Assembly: GCA_002197545.1 (NCBI GenBank)
Contig: NFUO01000004.1
Location: 1 to 64,000, forward strand
From: Acidobacteria subdivision 2 bacterium RH1 MAG20
GTDB taxonomy: Bacteria; Acidobacteriota; Terriglobia; Terriglobales; Acidobacteriaceae
DNA: 64,000 nt
Direction: 5' to 3'
Each line of letters opens with the position of its first letter. Positions within the stretch are counted from its first letter, which is position 1. Shown here piece by piece: positions 7,661 through 16,294 of the stretch. The position numbers were made by a program, and so were the translations under genes. The notes under the pieces are model-generated. The model had not been told where the DNA came from, did no database searches, and saw nothing but the letters and a program-made list of their open reading frames with translations.

Positions 7661-9313
7661 TTACTGGAGATGCTTTTTTTCTTTCAGCAGCGCGGCCAAT
7701 TTCGCTTCCGTTTCGCGGAGAGTCTGCTTCAACTTGATGTGATCCTCGATGTCCTCGGTTGATCCGTACCAGCGCAGGATCTCATCGTTTTCGCCTCGCC
7801 GAGCCTTGCCGCGGGTACGCACCCATCGCCATCCTCCGTCTTTCGTGCGTATGCGGTATTCGATGTCAAAGGGATCGCCGCTTTGGAGCGAGGCTTGAAA
7901 CGTTGGCAGCAGATGCGCCAGATCTTCAGGGTGCACGGCATTCTTCCACCCCGAACCGAATGTCTCCTCTGGAAGCTGCCCGGTAAATTCTCCCCAATGC
8001 GGACTTACCTCGATTACTTTGCCGCTGGGTTCCATAATCCAGGGCATATGGGGATTGAACTCGACCATGTGACGGTAGTGTTCTTCGCTGGCGCGAAGAG
8101 CCTGAATGACCCGCATGCGTTCCGTGATGTCCACCATTGCGACGGAGACTCCGATGACTTCTCCACCCTCATCGCGTGCGGGTTGGTGGGAGACCAGATG
8201 GATAGTGGGTCTCGAATCGTCAGATGTGGATGGTTTGGTTATCTCCAATCCCGTGATCGCTTCTCCCTTCAGGGCGCGGAGGAGGTAGGGCTCCATTTCG
8301 GAATACACCACCGGATCGATCACTTCAGACAGCTTTCGACCGATATGATCTTCCACCCTGTGGCCATTCAGAGTGGCGAGGCGCTGATTGACGCTGACGT
8401 ATCTCAAATCTGCATCGACGAAGGCGAGACCGACCGGAGCGCCGTCGTAGATGGCCTGCAACTGCGCCAGACGTTGAGAGGGAAGCGGCTCGATGCAGGT
8501 AATCAGGTCTGACGCCGGAGAGTCGCGGAGAGTGTGCGTGGCTGTCGACATGGGGGCCGCAATAACTTTGGAGAGGTCCTGCACCGAAACCGGAGGGCCG
8601 TAGAGCCATCCCTGGCCCACATCGCAGCCGAGCCAGCGCAGGATGTCTGCCTGGGTCTCGTTCTCGATGCCTTCGGCAACCGTGGTCAACTTGAGACTTT
8701 GGCCCAGGCCGATGACGGCAGCGACAATTTTGCGGCTGTCGCGGCTTTGGATCATGGAGCATACGAAGCTGCGGTCGACCTTCAATTCGTCAAACGGTAG
8801 CGCCTGGAGATTCCGCAGACTGGAGTAGCCGGTTCCGAAGTCATCCAGCGCAAGCTTCACACCGAAGCGTTTCAATTTCGTCGCAATGGAGGCTGCCAAC
8901 TCCAGGTTATCGACCAGCGCGCTTTCGGTGATCTCAATGGTCAGTTGACGAAGTGGGAAAGCAGCCATTGCCGCAGCCCGTCGAATCTCCTCCGGAAGCG
9001 AAGGGTCGCGCAGTTGAACCGGAGAGACGTTGACGGAGATGGTGAGATCTTTTTTGAGAGCTGTTGTTGCTGCGAAGGCTTGCAGCAGGATGGTCTCCGT
9101 CAGTTCTCCGATGAGTCCTTCTTGCTCGGCGACCGGGATGAATTCATCTGGATGAATAGTGCCCCGCCGAGGGTGCAGCCATCTTGCCAGAACTTCAAAT
9201 CCCACCAGCGTTCCAGTTCGTATCCCAACCATGGGTTGGAAGTAGGGAACGATCTCTGCATTTTTTAATGCTTTGCGGAGTTCAGCTTTAAGTTCAGACC
9301 GTTTGGTGGCCAT
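7661..9313 (-). CDS. c-di-GMP phosphodiesterase with N-terminal EAL and C-terminal PAS domains
   Basis: A 550-residue cytoplasmic signalling protein. Residues about 12-255 form an EAL domain with all the residues expected for activity: Glu40 in EVLARW, Asn95 in SVNVSP, Glu127/Glu130 in EITES, Asp157-Asp158 in DDFGTGYSS, Lys178, Glu214 in AEGIE and Gln234 in GQGWLYG. It should hydrolyse c-di-GMP to pGpG. Two PAS/PAC domains follow (about 281-400 and 412-530), then a charged helix ending KEKKHLQ. The order is the reverse of the usual PAS-EAL layout. An upstream Met at 9397 keeps the frame open, but AAGGATCG in front of 9313 makes that start better. No membrane segment is seen. Confidence 0.9.
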   Translation of the reverse strand: MATKRSELKAELRKALKNAEIVPYFQPMVGIRTGTLVGFEVLARWLHPRRGTIHPDEFIPVAEQEGLIGELTETILLQAFAATTALKKDLTISVNVSPVQLRDPSLPEEIRRAAAMAAFPLRQLTIEITESALVDNLELAASIATKLKRFGVKLALDDFGTGYSSLRNLQALPFDELKVDRSFVCSMIQSRDSRKIVAAVIGLGQSLKLTTVAEGIENETQADILRWLGCDVGQGWLYGPPVSVQDLSKVIAAPMSTATHTLRDSPASDLITCIEPLPSQRLAQLQAIYDGAPVGLAFVDADLRYVSVNQRLATLNGHRVEDHIGRKLSEVIDPVVYSEMEPYLLRALKGEAITGLEITKPSTSDDSRPTIHLVSHQPARDEGGEVIGVSVAMVDITERMRVIQALRASEEHYRHMVEFNPHMPWIMEPSGKVIEVSPHWGEFTGQLPEETFGSGWKNAVHPEDLAHLLPTFQASLQSGDPFDIEYRIRTKDGGWRWVRTRGKARRGENDEILRWYGSTEDIEDHIKLKQTLRETEAKLAALLKEKKHLQ

Positions 9314-9454
9314 CTTGATCGATCCTTCGAACTGCTGACTGAATTCTCGTTGGAATACTTGCTTCCAAGAGTAATCGCACGGAGGCGGAACGGCCATAAC
9401 ACCGTCGGGGGATAAATGTTGGTTAACAGGGACTTACCGGGACTCTGCAGGAGT

Positions 9455-9513
9455 CAAAAAACAGAACAACGGCAGCGTAGTTCGAAGTGAACTGGCGCTG
9501 CCGTTGTTCTGTT
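9455..9513 (-). terminator. Rho-independent terminator of gapA
   Basis: Arms AACAGAACAACGGCAGCG (9460-9477) and its exact reverse complement (9496-9513) pair over 18 bases around an 18-base loop. On the minus strand the stem is followed directly by TTTTTGACTC (9459-9450), placing the terminator just after the gapA stop codon. Confidence 0.9.
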
Positions 9514-9522
9514 GGGTGAAAC

Positions 9523-10527
9523 TTAGAGGCCCTTCTTCACGAGAAAGAGAATGAGGTCCTTGACGCGGTTGGAGTACCCCCACTCGTTGTCGTACCAGCT
9601 GATGACTTTGCCGGTGTTGCCGATGACCTTGGTCAGCTTGGAGTCGACGATGGATGAAAGGGGGTTGCCCTTGAAGTCGGAGGAGACTAACTCTTCTTCA
9701 GTGTAGCCGAGGTAGGGCTTGAGCAGTCCGTCTGCGGCGGCCTTGAGGGCTGCATTGACGCTCTTGACGTCGATGGGCTTCTCGGAGACGAAGGTGAGGT
9801 CGATGACCGAGACGTTGGGGGTGGGGACACGCATGGAGAAGCCGTCGAGCTTGCCGTCCATCTCGGGGATGACGAGCCTGAGGGCCTTGGCGGCACCGGT
9901 GCTGCTCGGGATCATGGAGAGGGCAGCGGCGCGGGCGCGGCGGAGGTCCTTATGCGGCGTGTCGAGGATGACCTGGTCGTTGGTGTAGCTATGGATGGTG
10001 GTCATGATGCCGCTGGCGATGCCGAAGGTGTCATGGAGGACCTTGACGACGGGCGCGAGGCAGTTGGTGGTGCAGGAGGCGTTCGAGATGACGTTGTGCT
10101 TCGCTGCGTCGTACTTGTTCTCGTTGACGCCGAGGACGATGGTGATGTCCTCGTTGCTCGCCGGGGCGGAGATGATGACTTTCTTGACGGTGCTGCCGAG
10201 GTGGGCTTTGGCCTTGGTGGCGTCGGTGAAGAAGCCGGTCGATTCGACGACGACCTGGGCGCCTACGCTGGCCCAGTCGAGCTTGGCGGGGTCGCGCTCG
10301 GCGAAGACTTTGATCTTTTTGCCGTCGACGGAGATAAAGTCGTCGCCGTGCTTGATGTCGTGCTTGAGGTTGCCGAGGATGGAGTCGTATTTGAGCAGGT
10401 GGGCCAGGGTGGCCGGGGTGGTGAGGTCGTTTACGGCTACGAATTCGATTTCAGGATTGTCGAGAGCGGTGCGGAAGACGTTGCGTCCGATGCGGCCGAA
10501 GCCGTTGATGCCTACCTTTACTGCCAT
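9523..10527 (-). CDS. gapA: Glyceraldehyde-3-phosphate dehydrogenase, type I
   Basis: NAD-dependent oxidative phosphorylation of glyceraldehyde-3-phosphate in glycolysis. The 334-residue protein starts MAVKVGINGFGRIGR (Rossmann dinucleotide motif) and has the catalytic Cys152 in SNASCTTNC and His179 in TTIHS, with the C-terminal WYDNEWGYSNR signature. Although the frame is open 37 codons further upstream, the Met at 10527 matches the family start and has AGGAG 11 bases upstream. A strong terminator follows the stop. It is separated from pgk by six unrelated genes. Confidence 0.97.
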   Translation of the reverse strand: MAVKVGINGFGRIGRNVFRTALDNPEIEFVAVNDLTTPATLAHLLKYDSILGNLKHDIKHGDDFISVDGKKIKVFAERDPAKLDWASVGAQVVVESTGFFTDATKAKAHLGSTVKKVIISAPASNEDITIVLGVNENKYDAAKHNVISNASCTTNCLAPVVKVLHDTFGIASGIMTTIHSYTNDQVILDTPHKDLRRARAAALSMIPSSTGAAKALRLVIPEMDGKLDGFSMRVPTPNVSVIDLTFVSEKPIDVKSVNAALKAAADGLLKPYLGYTEEELVSSDFKGNPLSSIVDSKLTKVIGNTGKVISWYDNEWGYSNRVKDLILFLVKKGL

Positions 10528-10759
10528 GATTACGGTTGCTCCTATCGTTTGGCGATGCGTTGGTGAGAGTTGAGAGCGTGGCTGGACGGCGAACGCCCCA
10601 TCAAAACCGATGCTAGCACTGGGGAGGGGGTGGCGCAAATGGAAGATAGAACCGGCGCATGTGAGACATGGAGTTGAGAACAGAGGATTTGGCGTGGGGA
10701 GATGCTGCTGGAGGTGCGAGGATTTGCGGGCGGCTTTGGGGGTGTGTTACAAGCGTGAC

Positions 10760-11584
10760 ATGCGCGAACTGCGCGATTGGATGCGCGAAAAAATGAGACG
10801 ACGCCCTAGACGTGGCCCGAATGATTCGGAATCCACGGGCAAGAGCGGGCAAGAACTGCCCGCGAATCAACCTGCTCCATTGAGGCCGGCATACCCTGAG
10901 CCTCTACCGGTGCATGCGCCGGAGGCTCGCCAGGCCGCGGCGGTTGCCGAGCCTGTTGCTGCCGAGACGGTTTCTGAACCTGCGAAGGTGGAAGCTGCTG
11001 CTCCTGAACGCAAGATGGTCATGGAGACCCAGCCGGAGAACCTGGCTACGCCGCCGGCAGAGCAGACGGCGTTAAAGTCACCCAAGGGTTATGTGGTGCT
11101 GGCGATTGGGCTGCCTGGTTCGGGCAAGACAACCTGGTATAAACGACGGGGAGTTACACCTTTGTCGAGTGATTTGCTGCGGACACTGCTGTTCGACGAC
11201 ATTACCGAGCAACGCTATCAGGGGCTGGTGTTTTCGACGCTGCGCAGCCTGCTGCGGGCACGGTTGATTGCCAAGATGCCGTGGAACTATGTTGACGCCA
11301 CGAATCTCTCTCCGCATGAGCGCAAGCAGTGGATCAAGATGGCGAAGAGCTTTGGATACGAGGTGCAGGCGGTCTTCTTCGACGTGCCGCTGGCCGTGTG
11401 CATGGAGCGGAACAGCAAGCGAGATCGCGTTGTGACCGACGAGGTAATGCAGAAGATGGCGGAGCGCCTGCGTCCGCCGACGTTCAAAGAAGGCTTCGAG
11501 AAGATTACTGTGGTCCGCGTGAAGGGCCATGCCGGGGCCGGTGCGCAGGGTGGGGCTGAGTCTGCTCCGGAGGCAGCGGAGTAG
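10760..11584 (+). CDS. P-loop kinase with disordered N-terminus (polynucleotide-kinase-like)
   Basis: A 274-residue soluble protein. The first 25 residues are strongly basic (RDWMREKMRRRPRRG), followed by about 85 residues rich in Pro, Ala and Glu that look disordered. A P-loop NTPase domain begins at about residue 115 with VLAIGLPGSGKTTW and continues with SSDLLRTLLFDD, the DATNLSPHERKQW segment and VFFDVPLAVCMERN. This arrangement matches the AAA_33 / polynucleotide 5'-kinase-like family that phosphorylates nucleic-acid ends or small molecules. The ATG at 10760 is chosen as the first Met of the basic head; the open frame extends to 10610 and no strong Shine-Dalgarno decides the start. Substrate unknown. 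Confidence 0.7.
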   Translation: MRELRDWMREKMRRRPRRGPNDSESTGKSGQELPANQPAPLRPAYPEPLPVHAPEARQAAAVAEPVAAETVSEPAKVEAAAPERKMVMETQPENLATPPAEQTALKSPKGYVVLAIGLPGSGKTTWYKRRGVTPLSSDLLRTLLFDDITEQRYQGLVFSTLRSLLRARLIAKMPWNYVDATNLSPHERKQWIKMAKSFGYEVQAVFFDVPLAVCMERNSKRDRVVTDEVMQKMAERLRPPTFKEGFEKITVVRVKGHAGAGAQGGAESAPEAAE

Positions 11585-11610
11585 TTCAAAAGACCAGATA
11601 GGTAGAGGCC

Positions 11611-12378
11611 ATGGCTGCGGTTGGCGTCGAGTTCGCGAAGGTGAGCTATACGCTGCCCATCGCTGCGGAGGGACAGCCTGGCCGTTCTCTGCTCCGTGAC
11701 ATCTCCTTGCGTCTGGAGGCGGGGACGACGACGGCTTTGCTGGGGCGGAGCGGGTCGGGCAAGACTACGCTGCTGCGGATGGTCAATGGGCTGGTAGTGC
11801 CTACTTCGGGTGAGGTGCGGGTTGGGGAGAAGACTACCGGAGACTATGAGGCGGTAGCTCTGCGGCGGAGTGTCGGGTATGTGATCCAGGAGACGGGACT
11901 GTTTCCACACATGACCGTGGAGCGGAATGCGGGGATGGCGCTGGAGCTGGCGGGGCGGTCGCGGGCCGAGATTGCGGGGCGAGCGGCTGAGGTCTTGAAG
12001 CTGGTGGGGATGGACTTTGCGGAGTTCCGTGAGCGGTATCCGTGGCAGCTTTCAGGGGGACAGAGACAGCGAGTGGGGCTGGCTCGGGCACTCGCGATGG
12101 AGCCGGAGATATTGCTGATGGATGAGCCGTTTGGCGCGCTCGATCCGCTGACCCGGGCAGAGATGCAGACGATGCTGAAAGGGCTGCTGGAGCGCGTGGG
12201 CAAGACGGTCCTGCTGGTGACGCACGATCTGGACGAGGCGCTTTATCTGGCTGATCGGGTGGTGTTTCTAGCGGATGGAGCGGTGGTCGCGGACCTGCCG
12301 GCAAGTGAGGTTCTGAGGTCGGAAAATCCTCATGTAAAAGATTATGTTTCGGCTGTACATCGTGTGGTGACAGCTTGA
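11611..12378 (+). CDS. ABC transporter ATPase, osmoprotectant (OpuCA/ProV-like)
   Basis: ATPase of a quaternary-amine/compatible-solute importer. In 255 residues it has Walker A GRSGSGKTT, the Q-loop VIQETGLFPHMTV, signature LSGGQRQRVGLARAL, Walker B LLMDEPFGALDPLTR and the H-loop VTHDLDEAL. It lacks the C-terminal CBS domains of OpuCA/ProV, so osmotic gating by CBS is unlikely. The start is preceded by AGGTAGAGGCC. It is followed with a 4-base overlap by the permease and then by the binding protein, forming a complete importer operon. Confidence 0.92.
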   Translation: MAAVGVEFAKVSYTLPIAAEGQPGRSLLRDISLRLEAGTTTALLGRSGSGKTTLLRMVNGLVVPTSGEVRVGEKTTGDYEAVALRRSVGYVIQETGLFPHMTVERNAGMALELAGRSRAEIAGRAAEVLKLVGMDFAEFRERYPWQLSGGQRQRVGLARALAMEPEILLMDEPFGALDPLTRAEMQTMLKGLLERVGKTVLLVTHDLDEALYLADRVVFLADGAVVADLPASEVLRSENPHVKDYVSAVHRVVTA

Positions 12379-13007
12379 TCGCATTTTTACAATCGCATGG
12401 ATGGGAGATCGGCCGGCTGACGTTTGAGCATCTGTGGCTGACGCTTTTTGCGATGCTGCTGGCTACGGGGATCGGGCTGCCGTTGGGGATTTTGTTGACC
12501 CGGAGGCCGGGGTTGGCGAGGCCGGTGATTGGGTTTGCGAATGTGGTGCAGACGATTCCCAGCCTGGCTTTATTTGGGCTGCTGCTGCCTGTGCCGTGGC
12601 TGGGAGAGAATGCGGCTCGGCTGGCGATTCTGGCGTTGACGGGCTATGCGCTGCTGCCTATTTTGCGGAATACCTATGCGGGAATCGGGAGCGTCGATGC
12701 TGCTCTGGAAGATGTGGCCGAGGCCATGGGAATGACTTCGTGGCAGCGGCTTTGGAAGGTAGAGCTTCCGCTTTCGGCGAGTGTCATTCTGGCGGGGCTG
12801 CGGACGGCCACAGTGACTTGCGTGGGAGTGGCTACGATTGCGGCGGCGATTGGTGCGGGCGGGTTGGGAGAGTTGATCTTTCGGGGAGTGGCGAGCGTGG
12901 ATAACAGGCTGGTGCTGGCGGGAGCTGTTCCGGCGGCTCTGCTGGCTTTGGTGGCCGACGCTGGGTTGGGGTGGCTGGAAAAACGGCTGTCTGTGAGGCG
13001 GGTGTGA
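12375..13007 (+). CDS. ABC transporter permease, osmoprotectant (OpuCB-like)
   Basis: Inner-membrane permease of the compatible-solute importer. The 210-residue protein has about five or six membrane segments and the coupling-helix/EAA region EDVAEAMGMTSWQRLWKVELPLS, followed by GLRTATVTCVGVATIAAAIGAGGLG, which is diagnostic of the OpuCB/ProW-like group. The start is a TTG overlapping the ATPase stop (TTGA), so translation is most likely coupled. The stop at 13005-13007 is followed by a C-rich repeat before the binding-protein gene. Confidence 0.92.
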   Translation: MIAFLQSHGWEIGRLTFEHLWLTLFAMLLATGIGLPLGILLTRRPGLARPVIGFANVVQTIPSLALFGLLLPVPWLGENAARLAILALTGYALLPILRNTYAGIGSVDAALEDVAEAMGMTSWQRLWKVELPLSASVILAGLRTATVTCVGVATIAAAIGAGGLGELIFRGVASVDNRLVLAGAVPAALLALVADAGLGWLEKRLSVRRV

Positions 13008-13009
13008 GG

Positions 13010-13088
13010 TATCCCCCCTCCCCCCCTAAAAGTCCTAAAGTCTTCGAAGGAGAGACTTTAAGTCTGGACCTGGTACCGGACTTCAGGG
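13010..13088. repeat. C-rich/hairpin repeat element within the importer operon
   Basis: A poly-C tract (atcccccctccccccc) is followed by a perfect inverted repeat TAAAGTCT-N9-AGACTTTA (13036-13043/13053-13060) and then by a weaker inverted repeat around GGACCTGGTACCGGAC. Composition and structure differ from the flanking coding DNA. It separates the permease stop from the binding-protein start in an otherwise overlapping operon, so it looks like an inserted intergenic element. Confidence 0.6.
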
Positions 13089-13120
13089 AGGAGCGGGGTG
13101 GCTGGGGTCTGGGATGGGGT

Positions 13121-14059
13121 GTGTTTGGGGCGAAGGCTTGTCAAGTCTGGCGGGCTTGTTCGAGGTGTGCTGTTGGGGCCTTTGTGGTGGGCTTGCTGAT
13201 TGGATTGCAACTGCTGGGATGTGCTCCGCCTCGGTCTTCGCGGATTGTGATTGGGGCGAAGAACTTTACCGAGCAGGTGGTTTTGGGGGAGTTGGTGGCG
13301 CAGGAGATTGAGGCGGTCACTGGCGAGAGAGTTGATCGCAAGTTTTATCTGGCTGGAAGCTATATCTGCCAGCAGGCTTTGGTGAATGGGCGGATCGATG
13401 GCTATGTGGAGTACACGGGGACGGCGCTGACGGCGATCCTGAAGCAGCCGCTTCCTCCGTTAGGGCAGCGGGATGCCGCGACTGTGTTTGCGACGGTTCG
13501 GCAGTTGTATGAGAAGCGATATGGGGTGCGGGTGGAGCGCGGGCTGGGATTCGAGGACACGTTTGCGATGGTGGTTCGTGGGGCGGATGCCCGCCGGCTG
13601 GGGTTGAAAACGATCTCGGATGCGGTGAAGGTTGCGCCGGGATGGAGGCTTGGCGTGGGGTATGAGTTTGAGGAGCGTCCAGATGGATTGCGGGGGCTGG
13701 AGACGGTTTATGGGTTGCGGTTTCGCGAGACTCCGCGGGTGATGGATCTGGGGTTGTTGTATCGGGCGCTGGGAGCGGGGCAGGTGGATATGGTGGCGGG
13801 GAACTCGACCGATGGGCCGATACGGGCGTTGGGGCTTACGGTGTTGGAGGATGATAAGCACTATTTTCCGCCGTATGAGGCCGTGCCGCTGATTCGAGAG
13901 GATTCGTTGCGTCGGCATCCGGGGATTCAGGTGGCGATGGACCGGCTGGCGGGGAAGGTGAGTGCGGAGGAGATTCGGGAGATGAACTTTGCGGTGGATT
14001 CGCAGCATAAGGATGTGGGTGAGGTGGTGCGGGCGTTTCGGAAGGGGAAAGGGCTTTGA
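13121..14059 (+). CDS. Osmoprotectant-binding lipoprotein (OpuCC/ProX-like)
   Basis: Periplasmic substrate-binding component of the importer encoded by 11611-13007. From a GTG at 13121 the protein is 312 residues with a lipoprotein signal (basic head with K/R, hydrophobic VGAFVVGLLIGLQLLGC, lipobox LLGC at about residues 31-34). The mature part opens with VIGAKNFTEQVVLGELVAQE, the hallmark of quaternary-ammonium binding proteins, and continues with DGYVEYTGTALT and the hinge region VMDLGLLYRALGAGQVDMVAGNSTDG. The frame is open to an ATG at 12971 inside the permease, but residues from there would be read through the C-rich repeat, so the internal GTG is preferred. Ligand is probably a betaine or choline-type solute. 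Confidence 0.85.
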   Translation: MFGAKACQVWRACSRCAVGAFVVGLLIGLQLLGCAPPRSSRIVIGAKNFTEQVVLGELVAQEIEAVTGERVDRKFYLAGSYICQQALVNGRIDGYVEYTGTALTAILKQPLPPLGQRDAATVFATVRQLYEKRYGVRVERGLGFEDTFAMVVRGADARRLGLKTISDAVKVAPGWRLGVGYEFEERPDGLRGLETVYGLRFRETPRVMDLGLLYRALGAGQVDMVAGNSTDGPIRALGLTVLEDDKHYFPPYEAVPLIREDSLRRHPGIQVAMDRLAGKVSAEEIREMNFAVDSQHKDVGEVVRAFRKGKGL

Positions 14060-14311
14060 AGAAAGTGAGCAGGTGAGCGACTGTTACGAAACTCCTGATT
14101 GGACGAAGATCGTCGCTGGCGCGACTTCGGAGTTGCGATTACCTGGCTGGCAAATGACGACAAGAGCGTTATAGTTACCTCTCGCAGACCTTCCGAAAAG
14201 CGGCTTAATGAAGCCTACCACCTGCGCAGTGAGACAACCGCCCCCACTTGCAGGCATCGTGTGAAATGGAGGGAACTATTTCTCGGTATCTGGTGAAACA
14301 TCTCACTCTAA
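14060..14311. other. Gap without a convincing gene
   Basis: 252 bases between the binding-protein gene and the convergent unknown gene. A 65-codon plus-strand frame at 14099-14296 (MDEDRRWRDFGVAITWLAND...) has a sensible amino-acid composition but no Shine-Dalgarno and no recognised motif. It might be a small gene or a decayed remnant; I do not call it. Confidence 0.4.
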
Positions 14312-15148
14312 CTACACTTCGAACTTGATGAATGCTGCTCTTTGCACTGGAGCGCAGAAATGCAGTTCCCACATTCTTAGGCGTTCTGGTCGCCGACGTT
14401 CAACCGGTACTCGGCGGATGGAGATATTGGTGGTGAATCGTGATTCCAAGAAAATGGACAGCAGTTCAGCAATGGTTCTCCAAACCGCATTAAAGACAGA
14501 CTCCGCCCAGTCTGGATCATAGAACCGCTCTACGTTTGCCGCGGCTTCATCTTGCCGATGCTCAAGGTAGTCATTGCGAAATAGAGACAAGTCATTTTGC
14601 CACATGGTCCGTTGGGTCTTCAGAAAATCACCAATGTCCGAATAAATGAGATACTTTGCGTTCTGAGCCACGAAAACCGGCAACCTCTTCTCAAACTCCG
14701 CATTCGACTTTAAGAAAAAGCTGATGTTATAACCCAACAGACCTGCAACCTTGGGAAACAGATGCCGATAGCCATGCCAAAGCGCCCGGGCGAAGTTTTC
14801 ATAAGGTCGGTCCCGGTCCAATCGCGCGAGCTGCTTATCTTTATTGGCGCGAATGGTCTGCAACTCGGCGAACGCACGCATCAGGCCCTCTAGCAGCATG
14901 ACGTGGATTGCCTCTTTCAGGTAGTCCCTATCTTGGCTGTAGATGGTACAGCCACCTACGAGATCTGTGATTTCGTCGAAGAAGAACGCCTTAAAGTCAT
15001 CCGCTAAACAATCGATCGGGCCGGAGAATCTCTCCTGTGGCCAGTCACTCGGCTCCAGTCCATTGTTGGCGACTGTGTGCACGCCGGAATCCGCGATGAG
15101 ATACAGCTTGCCGCCGGAGGCGAACATGTTCTTAATCGTGTTATTCAT
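14312..15148 (-). CDS. Hypothetical protein, 278 residues, family not recognised
   Basis: A soluble protein with many aromatic and charged residues and no signal peptide or membrane segment. The N-terminal part (KLYLIADSGVHTV...) looks like a beta-strand module, while the rest is mostly helical, including an acidic DDFKAFFFDEITDLVGG stretch and a long middle helix ending in the charged RANKDKQLARLDRDR. The C-terminus is basic (VERRRPERLRMWE). The Met at 15148 is preferred to 15172 because GGAG lies eight bases upstream. It stands alone between two unrelated genes, and its G+C looks lower than its neighbours', so it could be an acquired gene. I cannot assign a function. Confidence 0.7.
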   Translation of the reverse strand: MNNTIKNMFASGGKLYLIADSGVHTVANNGLEPSDWPQERFSGPIDCLADDFKAFFFDEITDLVGGCTIYSQDRDYLKEAIHVMLLEGLMRAFAELQTIRANKDKQLARLDRDRPYENFARALWHGYRHLFPKVAGLLGYNISFFLKSNAEFEKRLPVFVAQNAKYLIYSDIGDFLKTQRTMWQNDLSLFRNDYLEHRQDEAAANVERFYDPDWAESVFNAVWRTIAELLSIFLESRFTTNISIRRVPVERRRPERLRMWELHFCAPVQRAAFIKFEV

Positions 15149-15492
15149 GACAGATCTCCAGTTTTGCCTCAATACCGCACGCTACCGTATTGGCGTTAGT
15201 CTGCGCGGGTTCGTATCTTCACTAGCCACACCTGATTCGCTTATTATTCGCCCATGCCAGGGGAAACGTCAATCCACTCACCACAACATCGGCAACTGTG
15301 AAACCCAGAGGGGACGGTGCTCTGCTCAACCGTACGGTCAAAGGCTTACTAATTTCCGATATTGATCTCACCGAAGTCCCGGGGCTAATGTCCGCGATAC
15401 AGTCGCCTGAATTTGTAACGGGAGTCGTCTTCTCGTCGGATAGGGCAGGCCACCCTTGTGGATGGCTTGCCCTGATTTTCTGCGAGAGTTTC
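15149..15492. other. Gap of about 340 bases; one inverted repeat
   Basis: The region between the two minus-strand genes holds no convincing gene. It does contain a near-perfect hairpin AGGGCAGGCCA (15442-15452) / TGGCTTGCCCT (15463-15473), one mismatch, followed on the plus strand by GATTTTC. It lies just after the stop of the minus-strand membrane gene at 15493, so it may be its terminator, though no T-run follows on that strand. Confidence 0.45.
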
Positions 15493-16260
15493 TTAGCCGA
15501 GTTCAGTGAGGGCGAAGGAAGGGGTGGATTGCGAGACGAGTTGGGGATGTTTGAGTCTGCGGAGAGAGGCCAGATGAAGCAGGATTGCGATGGGAACAAG
15601 AAAGACAGGCACGATGACCAGAGGGTACTGACTGATGAGTTGATTTGGGTGGTTGCGGGCGAGAAGCTGGATAGGAGATGGTGAGGTCAGGAATCCGGTA
15701 GTGAGGGCGACGACCAGATCTGCCAGGCCGAAGAGGTTCCATCGGTGTAGAAGTTTGTCGGCGTTGGGCGATTTGCGGATGACAGCGAGGGCAACGAAGG
15801 GTGCGGCGAGGCCGGTGAGGACATCTCCTACACCGGCGGGTATGGCGAATGCGGCGGGGAGCCTACCCATTGCATAGAGGATGAGAAAGATGACACCCTC
15901 TACGCGGTAGAGCTGGATGCCGACCAGCCATTGTTGCGGTATGGCTTCGACCGTGCGGCGGAAGGGTTTCCAGAAGAAAAAGAGCAGGAGGACGAGCGCA
16001 ACTGGGGCGAGGACGCCGAATTGGATAAGTGGAACTTTGGAGGAAAGCCCATGGTAGAGGCCGAGACGAGAGGGTATATCTGCTGCCATATAGAGGACGG
16101 CGAGCAGGACAACGCCGGTCCAAACCGCCCTGGTGCGATCGCGGGTGGGCCAGTTGGCGATGCGGAGCCCGCGGTTGAGACCGAAGACAAGAGCTGCCAG
16201 GGTCGCTATGGTTCCGATGAGGATGTAGGGAGATAAGAAGGCGGGTATGGCGGGGTTCAT
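15493..16260 (-). CDS. Polytopic membrane protein under MarR control (function unknown)
   Basis: A 255-residue inner-membrane protein with about seven hydrophobic segments, beginning FLSPYILIGTIATLAALVFGL and ending with a segment YPLVIVPVFLVPIAILLHL before a polar tail. No catalytic or transport signature is recognised. Start at 16260 is supported by AAGGAGA seven bases upstream; the frame extends to 16308. It is divergent from a MarR regulator, and a palindromic motif lies 35 bases upstream of its start, matching one at the MarR start. This strongly suggests it is the regulator's target, perhaps a transporter or stress-related membrane protein. Confidence 0.75.
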   Translation of the reverse strand: MNPAIPAFLSPYILIGTIATLAALVFGLNRGLRIANWPTRDRTRAVWTGVVLLAVLYMAADIPSRLGLYHGLSSKVPLIQFGVLAPVALVLLLFFFWKPFRRTVEAIPQQWLVGIQLYRVEGVIFLILYAMGRLPAAFAIPAGVGDVLTGLAAPFVALAVIRKSPNADKLLHRWNLFGLADLVVALTTGFLTSPSPIQLLARNHPNQLISQYPLVIVPVFLVPIAILLHLASLRRLKHPQLVSQSTPSFALTELG

Positions 16261-16294
16261 GGTGAGTCTCCTTTCAGAAGGTGCTGTTCGATAT

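Noticed and set aside
9455..9513. The long inverted repeat near gapA considered as a transposon end or att site
   Set aside because: It has a direct T-run on the gapA strand and no target duplication, so a terminator explains it fully.
12971..13120. Upstream start for the osmoprotectant-binding protein at 12971
   Set aside because: It would translate the C-rich repeat into a Pro/Ser stretch and place the lipoprotein signal far from the N-terminus.
15222..15599. Minus-strand frame of 125 codons in the gap after the MarR-controlled gene
   Set aside because: Ser/Pro-rich composition, no ribosome site, and overlap with the 3' end of the real membrane gene.
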